Assembly: GCF_003544875.1 (NCBI RefSeq) | Contig: NZ_CP032095.1 | Location: 1-64,000 of the forward strand | Origin: Vibrio alfacsensis | Lineage (GTDB): Bacteria > Pseudomonadota > Gammaproteobacteria > Enterobacterales > Vibrionaceae | Length of the DNA stretch: 64,000 nucleotides | Direction: 5' to 3' | In this document: one piece after another, positions 59,149 through 64,000 of the stretch | Position numbering within the stretch: position 1 is the stretch's first letter | Layout of the letters: the number at the start of each line of letters is the position of its first letter | The notes under the pieces: model-generated | Told to the model about the DNA's origin: nothing | The model's input: the letters and a program-made list of their open reading frames with translations, nothing else | Databases searched by the model: none | Program-made: the position numbers and the translations under genes

Positions 59149-60299
59149 TGGCACAGGCATATATTGTTGATGCACTAAGAACACCGACTGGGCGACGTAA
59201 AGGCAGTCTATCGCACATTCATGCAATAGACTTAGGCGCACATGTTCTTAGAGCTTTAGTGGACCGTAACGCAATACCGGCACAAGACTATGACGATGTC
59301 ATTTTTGGGTGTGTTGATACCATTGGATCACAGGCTGGTAATATCGCCCGAACCAGTTGGTTAGCCGCTGGTTTGCCATTGAATGTGCCGGGCACCACGG
59401 TTGATCGTCAATGTGGTTCATCTCAACAGGCGATTCATTTTGCCGCGCAGGCAGTGATGAGTGGAACACAAGACGTTATTGCGGTCGGTGGTGTCCAAAC
59501 CATGACGCAAATTCCAATATCGTCAGCCATGCTTGCTGGGCAACCTCTTGGCTTCTCTACGCCTTTTGCTGAAAGTGAGAAGTGGCAAGCCCGTTTTGGC
59601 GACGCACCCGTCGATCAGTTTTATGCGGCGCAACGCATTGCTGATCATTGGAATATCACTCGTGCAGAAATGGAGGCGTTCTCTTTAGAAAGCCACCGAA
59701 GAGCCATTGTTGCGCGAGAAGAAGGCGTTTTTGAGCGTGAAATAGTCCCTATTGCAGATTTGACTGCTGACGAAACGCCAAGGCAAACGTCTGTCGAAAA
59801 AATGGCAGAGCTCGATCCTGTTGGTCATGCTTATCCATCTATTACCGCGGCCGTTTCTAGCCAAACGTGTGACGCTTCTGCCGCGTTGTTGATTGTCTCT
59901 GAAGCTGCTTTGAAACGTTATAACCTAACGCCTCGGGCACGTATTCATCACATGAGTGTATTGGGAGACGACCCAATTTGGCACCTGACGGCGCCTATTC
60001 CTGCCACAAAAGCGGCGTTGAAAAAAGCGGGCTTATCAATGGGTGACATTGATATCTCAGAGGTGAATGAGGCTTTTGCATCGGTTGCGATGGCGTGGAT
60101 GAAAGAAACTGGATGCGACCACGAACGAATGAACGTTAATGGTGGCGCGATTGCATTGGGGCACCCATTAGGCGCAACTGGCGCTAGGTTAATGACAGGA
60201 TTGCTGCATGAATTAGAACGACGCGGTGGTCGTTATGGATTGCAAGCCATGTGTGAGGGTGGCGGTGTTGCGAATGTCACCATCATCGAGAGACTTTAA
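59148..60299 (+). CDS. fadA6: Acetyl-CoA acetyltransferase/thiolase (FadA6-like)
   Basis: 383 residues, complete thiolase. Nucleophile Cys in VDRQCGSSQQAIHFAAQAVM, His in NVNGGAIALGHPLGATGARL, second Cys in AMCEGGGVANVTI, and the EVNEAFASV motif. In steroid degradation FadA6 performs thiolytic steps on the ring-opened dicarboxylic CoA esters after IpdAB. Start overlaps the preceding stop. Intact. Confidence 0.87.
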   Translation: MAQAYIVDALRTPTGRRKGSLSHIHAIDLGAHVLRALVDRNAIPAQDYDDVIFGCVDTIGSQAGNIARTSWLAAGLPLNVPGTTVDRQCGSSQQAIHFAAQAVMSGTQDVIAVGGVQTMTQIPISSAMLAGQPLGFSTPFAESEKWQARFGDAPVDQFYAAQRIADHWNITRAEMEAFSLESHRRAIVAREEGVFEREIVPIADLTADETPRQTSVEKMAELDPVGHAYPSITAAVSSQTCDASAALLIVSEAALKRYNLTPRARIHHMSVLGDDPIWHLTAPIPATKAALKKAGLSMGDIDISEVNEAFASVAMAWMKETGCDHERMNVNGGAIALGHPLGATGARLMTGLLHELERRGGRYGLQAMCEGGGVANVTIIERL

Positions 60300-60355
60300 T
60301 AGACCTCAAGTTGGGGCAATCAGATTTGATTTGAATATCCGGTTAAGGAGAGGCA

Positions 60356-61234
60356 ATGGAATTGTGTAAAGGACGTACCGTGATCATCACAGGTGCCGGT
60401 GGCGGGTTAGGCAGAGCGTATGCCATCGCGTTTGCTAAACAAGGTGCGAATGTTGTGGTTAATGATATTCGTCCAGAAGCGGCGGCTGCGGTTGTGGATG
60501 AAATTATTACTCGGGGTGGAAAGGCAATTGCGAATAGTAACGACATTACGACGATGGGCACTGCGCAATTGATTGTTGATGCGACACTTGAGGCATTTGG
60601 TGATGTACATGTGTTAGTAAATAACGCTGGGATTTTAGCCGACAGAATGTTTGTTAGCTTGACCGAAGACGATTGGGACAAGGTCATGCAGGTGCATTTA
60701 AAAGGGCACTTTTGCCTTGCTAATATTTTGTCGCGCCGTTGGCGAGATCTTGCGAAAGCCGGGCATCACATTGACGCCCGCATTATCAATACGACATCGG
60801 GTGCGGGCTTACAAGGGTCGATTGGTCAGTCGAATTACTCTGCAGCAAAAGGGGGAGTTGCGAGCTTAACGCTTGTCCAAGCAGCGGAGCTCAAACGATA
60901 CGGTATTACCAGTAATGCACTTGCGCCAGCTGCTCGCACGCACATGACGGAAAGCGCGATGCCCGATGTCGTTAAAAAGCCTGAGGACGATAGCTTTGAC
61001 CTTTGGGCTCCGGAAAATGTTGCTCCGCTTGTTGTGTGGCTTGGCAGCGAACATTCGTCTCATGTAACGGGGCAAATATTTGAAAGTCAGGGCGGTCGTA
61101 TTTCTTTAGGCGACGGTTGGCGTACCGGGGTAACTGAAGATAAAGGCGCAATGTGGGAAGCCGATCAAATCGGCTCGGCGATCGATTCGCTGATGAAGCG
61201 AGCGCAGCCTGCCCAAAAAGTGTGGGGGAGCTAG
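60356..61234 (+). CDS. SDR-family hydroxyacyl-CoA/5-oxo reductase (IpdF- or MFE-2-like)
   Basis: 292 residues. TGAGGGLGRAYAIAFAKQGA is the NAD(P) loop, NNAG follows, and catalytic Tyr-x3-Lys is in SNYSAAKGG. Closest type from memory is the dehydrogenase part of 17-beta-HSD4/MFE-2 and related steroid-cluster SDRs with an extended C-terminus. Candidates: reduction of the 5-oxo group of HIP-CoA (IpdF role) or oxidation of the beta-hydroxyacyl-CoA in side-chain beta-oxidation. Preceded by AAGGAGAGG. I cannot choose between the two. Confidence 0.78.
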   Translation: MELCKGRTVIITGAGGGLGRAYAIAFAKQGANVVVNDIRPEAAAAVVDEIITRGGKAIANSNDITTMGTAQLIVDATLEAFGDVHVLVNNAGILADRMFVSLTEDDWDKVMQVHLKGHFCLANILSRRWRDLAKAGHHIDARIINTTSGAGLQGSIGQSNYSAAKGGVASLTLVQAAELKRYGITSNALAPAARTHMTESAMPDVVKKPEDDSFDLWAPENVAPLVVWLGSEHSSHVTGQIFESQGGRISLGDGWRTGVTEDKGAMWEADQIGSAIDSLMKRAQPAQKVWGS

Positions 61235-61235
61235 T

Positions 61236-62825
61236 ATGGCGATTATTGATCCTAAAGTGGACGATGTTGACCGTCGACGTAGGCAACTGCTTAAAGGCAG
61301 TTTGGGAACCGGTGCGTTAATCGCTTCTGGTTTAAGCTTTACGGCCAATGCTTCTGCTTGGAAAAATGCATCCTTGCCATTACCTGAATATGAAAGCTGG
61401 GATGTGACCGACATGGCCGCTTTGCTTAAAAGCGGTGAAGTAACCCCGTTAGAATTGTTTGATGCTGCGAGTGCTAGGTTTGAACAGCGTAAACAGTTTA
61501 ATTTACTGTCGGTTAATCATTTCGAGCAAGCCCGAGAAAGCGCACAAGCACTGAGTAATAAAACGAGTGAAGAGCGCGCTGTACTTTATGAGAACGCTCC
61601 TCTGCTTGGAGTGCCATTTGCCCTCAAAGATCTGCATATTCAACTAAAAGATACCATTACAACCAATGGTAGCGAATTCTATAAAGACGCGAGAGCGACA
61701 CAAAACTCGACACTGACTGACCGCTATCAAGCAGCTGGTCTGAATATATTGGCAAAATTGACCAGTCCAGAATTTGGGCAGACAGCAACGACAGAATCGA
61801 AATTGCATGGTGATACGCTTAACCCTTGGGATGTACGCTACTCCAGCGGTGGTTCCAGTGGCGGTTCTGCGGTCGCGGTTGCCGCTCGAATTCTACCTGC
61901 AGCTCATGCTAGCGATGGTGGTGGCTCAATCCGAATTCCTGCTGCGCATTGTGGGGTTTTTGGCCTAAAACCAAGTCGAGGTTTGGTGCCTACGGGACCA
62001 AAACATATGGAAGGCTGGATGGGATTGTCGGTACATAATGTGATCACTCGTTCAGTAAGAGATACCGCTACTCTCTTATCGGTGACGACCGGGCAGGAGG
62101 CTGGCTCACGCATCCCGCATCAACAGCATGATTATCTGCAAGCGATAACGCAACCGCCTAAGCGTTTAAAGATAGCCATTATGGATTCTCATCCATTTGG
62201 GCTACCTATCGACCAAGATTGCTTAGATGGCATTGAAAAAACCGCGGCACTGCTGACGTCTTTAGGTCATCACGTGGAAAAAGCCAGCCCTGTACTGCCA
62301 ATCGAATCCATGTTTAAAGGCATGGGCGTCGCGACATCAAGCGGTGTGCTGCATGCAGTAAGAGATAGAGAGGCGAGCCTTGGCCGAGCGGCGAAAGAGA
62401 GCGAGTTTTCTCCTATTGTATGGCAGCATATACAGCGAGCGAAGACGTTCACTGCACAACAAGTTTATGATGCTCGTAGTGCATTTGATCAAGGTGGAAA
62501 AGCCTTTGATCAGTTCTTCACTCAGTATGATGTGATCCTGTCACCTGTCACCACCGGGCCGCCACCTAAGATCGGTGAGCTCACGTTATATCAGCCTTAT
62601 GAAACCTTTGTTCAAGAGGTGATTAAAGCGTCGCCAATTACTGCATTGTTCAATATGACAGGATTGCCGGCAATGTCAGTGCCATTGCATTGGAACGCAG
62701 AAAATCTACCTATTGGGATGCACTTTGCTGCTGGGTTTGGCCAAGAAGCGTTATTACTTTCCCTTGCAGCGCAGCTTGAATCGGCCTTGCCTTGGCAAAA
62801 TCGCGTGCCAAGTACCATTTCCTGA
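61236..62825 (+). CDS. Tat-exported amidase-signature enzyme
   Basis: 529 residues. Twin-arginine signal at the N-terminus (RRRRQLLKGSLGTGALIASG, cleavage after NASA). Amidase-signature core: catalytic Lys in GVPFALKDLH, the Gly/Ser motif SSGGSSGGSAVAVAARILPA with cis-Ser, and the nucleophile region HASDGGGSIRIPAAHCGVFG. Periplasmic location implied. Amidases in steroid clusters can remove glycine or taurine from conjugated bile salts; that role is an attractive inference. It starts one base after the SDR stop and ends the operon. Intact. Confidence 0.83.
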   Translation: MAIIDPKVDDVDRRRRQLLKGSLGTGALIASGLSFTANASAWKNASLPLPEYESWDVTDMAALLKSGEVTPLELFDAASARFEQRKQFNLLSVNHFEQARESAQALSNKTSEERAVLYENAPLLGVPFALKDLHIQLKDTITTNGSEFYKDARATQNSTLTDRYQAAGLNILAKLTSPEFGQTATTESKLHGDTLNPWDVRYSSGGSSGGSAVAVAARILPAAHASDGGGSIRIPAAHCGVFGLKPSRGLVPTGPKHMEGWMGLSVHNVITRSVRDTATLLSVTTGQEAGSRIPHQQHDYLQAITQPPKRLKIAIMDSHPFGLPIDQDCLDGIEKTAALLTSLGHHVEKASPVLPIESMFKGMGVATSSGVLHAVRDREASLGRAAKESEFSPIVWQHIQRAKTFTAQQVYDARSAFDQGGKAFDQFFTQYDVILSPVTTGPPPKIGELTLYQPYETFVQEVIKASPITALFNMTGLPAMSVPLHWNAENLPIGMHFAAGFGQEALLLSLAAQLESALPWQNRVPSTIS

Positions 62826-62843
62826 ATTCATTTCAGTCGAATC

Positions 62844-62878
62844 CCACCCTATAGCACTTTGTGGTAGGGTGGTCTTTT
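62844..62878 (+). terminator. Rho-independent terminator of the rings C/D operon
   Basis: CCACCCTA at 62844-62851 pairs with TAGGGTGG at 62865-62872 around a 13-base loop, followed by TCTTTT. Confidence 0.8.
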
Positions 62879-62904
62879 CTGCTTTCGTTCTCCATTATGT
62901 TCCA

Positions 62905-62962
62905 TTTACTGTACAACTAAGGCGGTGGCCATTATACTTGTCTTATTAAATGTACATGTGGA
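62905..62962 (+). promoter_or_regulatory. yefM-yoeB promoter with TGTACA operators
   Basis: TGTACA occurs at 62910-62915 and 62951-62956, the core of the YefM-YoeB operator palindromes in E. coli. A TATACT -10-like element lies between them at 62933-62938. The layout fits autorepression by the antitoxin and antitoxin-toxin complex. Confidence 0.65.
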
Positions 62963-62968
62963 GGTTCT

Positions 62969-63223
62969 ATGAGAATCGTATCTTTTACTGAAGCACGAAA
63001 TAGTTTAAAAGCGGTGTTAGACGGTGTGGTTAATGATGCTGACACGACGATCATTACGCGGAGAGACTCAGAAGATGCTGTGGTGATGTCATTAGATTAT
63101 TACAACAGTTTGATGGAAACGGTGCACTTACTGCGTTCTCCAGAGAACGCGGATCATCTCAAGCGTTCAATCGCTCAATATCGTGCTGGCCAAGTGACTT
63201 CTCGAGACTTAATTGATGAGTAG
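62969..63223 (+). CDS. yefM: YefM-type antitoxin
   Basis: 84 residues, Phd/YefM family: MRIVSFTEARNSLKAVLDGV and DTTIITRRDSEDAVVMSLDY, with a disordered acidic C-terminus that binds toxin. GGAGG precedes the ATG. Overlaps yoeB by eight bases, the typical coupled arrangement. Confidence 0.92.
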   Translation: MRIVSFTEARNSLKAVLDGVVNDADTTIITRRDSEDAVVMSLDYYNSLMETVHLLRSPENADHLKRSIAQYRAGQVTSRDLIDE

Positions 63224-63485
63224 TCACCAGCGTTTGCTCGCTTGGACTGACGAAGCTTGGAATGACTACCTGTATTGGCAAAATCAGGACAAGAAAACAC
63301 TCAAGCGTATCAATAAATTAATTAATGATGTAAAGCGCTCGCCCTTTGAGGGGATTGGTAAACCAGAGCCTTTAAAAGAGAACCTGGCGGGTTTCTGGTC
63401 ACGTCGCATTGATGATACCAATCGTCTCGTTTACGCGGTCGATAACCAGGCGATAACCATTATTTCTTGCCGTTACCATTATTAA
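63216..63485 (+). CDS. yoeB: YoeB-type mRNA endoribonuclease toxin
   Basis: 89 residues. SPFEGIGKPEPLKENLAGFW and SRRIDDTNRLVYAV, ending CRYHY. The Glu, Arg and C-terminal His-Tyr known as catalytic in YoeB are present. Cleaves mRNA at the ribosome in the family. ATG 63216 chosen for its overlap with yefM. Probably a plasmid-maintenance or stabilisation module at the operon border. Confidence 0.93.
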   Translation: MSSHQRLLAWTDEAWNDYLYWQNQDKKTLKRINKLINDVKRSPFEGIGKPEPLKENLAGFWSRRIDDTNRLVYAVDNQAITIISCRYHY

Positions 63486-63516
63486 AGTAACGATTCTCTT
63501 GTAGGGTAATAAACTT

Positions 63517-63543
63517 AAGCCGCTGATTGAAAGCGGCTTATTT
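63517..63543. terminator. Bidirectional terminator between yoeB and SEC-C gene
   Basis: AAGCCGCT at 63517-63524 pairs with AGCGGCTT at 63532-63539. It sits between convergent genes and has A/T-rich tails on both sides. Confidence 0.75.
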
Positions 63544-63547
63544 GTCA

Positions 63548-63880
63548 TTACGCACAGCACTTTTTGTATTTCTTGCCGCTACCACATGTGCATGGGTCAT
63601 TTCTGTTTGGCGTTTTATCAAATACGGTTGTTGATGGCTTGTTTAGTAGTGTGTCTAACTCTACCGTATTCTCTTCTTGATTTGCATCTACGATGATTGT
63701 TGCGATGATGCTTTTCTCTTCTAAGATGGCTTCAATAGCAGCCTTACGCTCGTCAGATTGTACTGTTACAGTGATTGGTGCTTCAGCAGTACCAGCTTTT
63801 ACTGTGCGATTTACGTTGTAGCCCGATAATACGTGATTTTGCCTAGTTTCAATTCGGCCTTTGAAAAACAGTTTAGACAT
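63548..63880 (-). CDS. SEC-C motif protein (PBPRA1643-like)
   Basis: 110 residues ending DPCTCGSGKKYKKCCA, the SEC-C zinc-binding motif CxCxSGxxxKxCC. N-terminal part MSKLFFKGRIETRQNHVLSG is typical of a Vibrio/Photobacterium family of SWIM/SEC-C proteins, often seen in integron cassettes. Function unknown. Plausible ribosome site upstream. Intact. Confidence 0.85.
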   Translation of the reverse strand: MSKLFFKGRIETRQNHVLSGYNVNRTVKAGTAEAPITVTVQSDERKAAIEAILEEKSIIATIIVDANQEENTVELDTLLNKPSTTVFDKTPNRNDPCTCGSGKKYKKCCA

Positions 63881-64000
63881 GCTGGAACTCTTTGTTTGTG
63901 AGTGTCAAATAAAATGAGCGAGGATTATACGCATCATTATGAAATGATAAAGCGATACTTTGTCCTCTGTGTGGTGGTTTGAACCGTTCAAGGCGCTGAA
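63881..64000. promoter_or_regulatory. Upstream region of the SEC-C gene
   Basis: 120 bases to the window edge; only the promoter of the SEC-C gene is expected. No coding sequence seen. Confidence 0.4.

Overview
The window looks like a large plasmid (or chromid-like replicon) of a marine gammaproteobacterium, most likely a Vibrio. The reasons are the opening parA-parB pair, an iteron origin with a Rep_3-type initiator, about 44-48% GC by eye, a YefM-YoeB pair, a PBPRA1643-like SEC-C protein, Mnh/Mrp antiporter genes and a 2-aminoethylphosphonate transport locus. Base 1 is the A of the parA start codon, so the record was probably linearised there. Genus is inferred from gene content; no rRNA or tRNA gene was seen.

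The dominant theme is aerobic steroid (probably bile-salt) catabolism in three blocks. Block 1 (2.7-14.1 kb) has a minus-strand operon: 3-alpha-hydroxysteroid dehydrogenase, then the aldolase, acylating acetaldehyde dehydrogenase and hydratase that finish meta-cleavage products, and a flavin reductase. Divergent from it run DUF1329, DUF1302, YCF48-like and MMPL/RND envelope genes. Block 2 (16.6-25.4 kb) looks like side-chain removal plus one ring step: aldehyde dehydrogenase, an old-yellow-enzyme/dienoyl-CoA-reductase-like flavoenzyme, the meta-cleavage-product hydrolase, a FATP-type CoA ligase, a thiolase/aldolase and a DUF35-MaoC fusion. Block 3 (51.5-62.8 kb) is one tight operon: extradiol dioxygenase (HsaC/TesB type), IpdA, IpdB, EchA20-like, IpdC-like, a second enoyl-CoA hydratase, two acyl-CoA dehydrogenases, thiolase, SDR and a Tat-exported amidase. 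Together they encode most of B-ring fission-product processing and rings C/D degradation. The oxygenase component HsaA/TesA2, KstD, KshAB and FadD3 are not in the window.

Replication functions flank block 1: parAB at 1-2277, and rep plus oriV at 14.5-16.4 kb with seven iterons at 20-22 bp spacing, many Dam sites and a DnaA box.

The middle (25.4-48.1 kb) is accessory and mosaic. It holds degraded hypothetical genes, four tandem operator-like palindromes, a START-domain protein, a TonB copper receptor beside a RegB/RegA-like two-component pair, a universal stress protein, the mnhA-G antiporter, a voltage-gated cation channel, and an IS3-type remnant that has cut phnT of a phosphonate transport operon. 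Then comes a compact HprK-like kinase / PqqD-like / nucleotidyltransferase / Tat-protein cluster (48.1-51.2 kb) of unknown function. The end carries YefM-YoeB and a SEC-C protein.

Many genes between 14.7 and 44.1 kb, and parB, are split by one-base changes, often in short homopolymers, while the protein sequence stays conserved across the break. Even rep and parB, needed for maintenance, are affected. Most breaks are therefore better explained by sequencing error than by decay; I annotate each such gene over its full reconstructed span. Blocks 1 and 3 are free of them.
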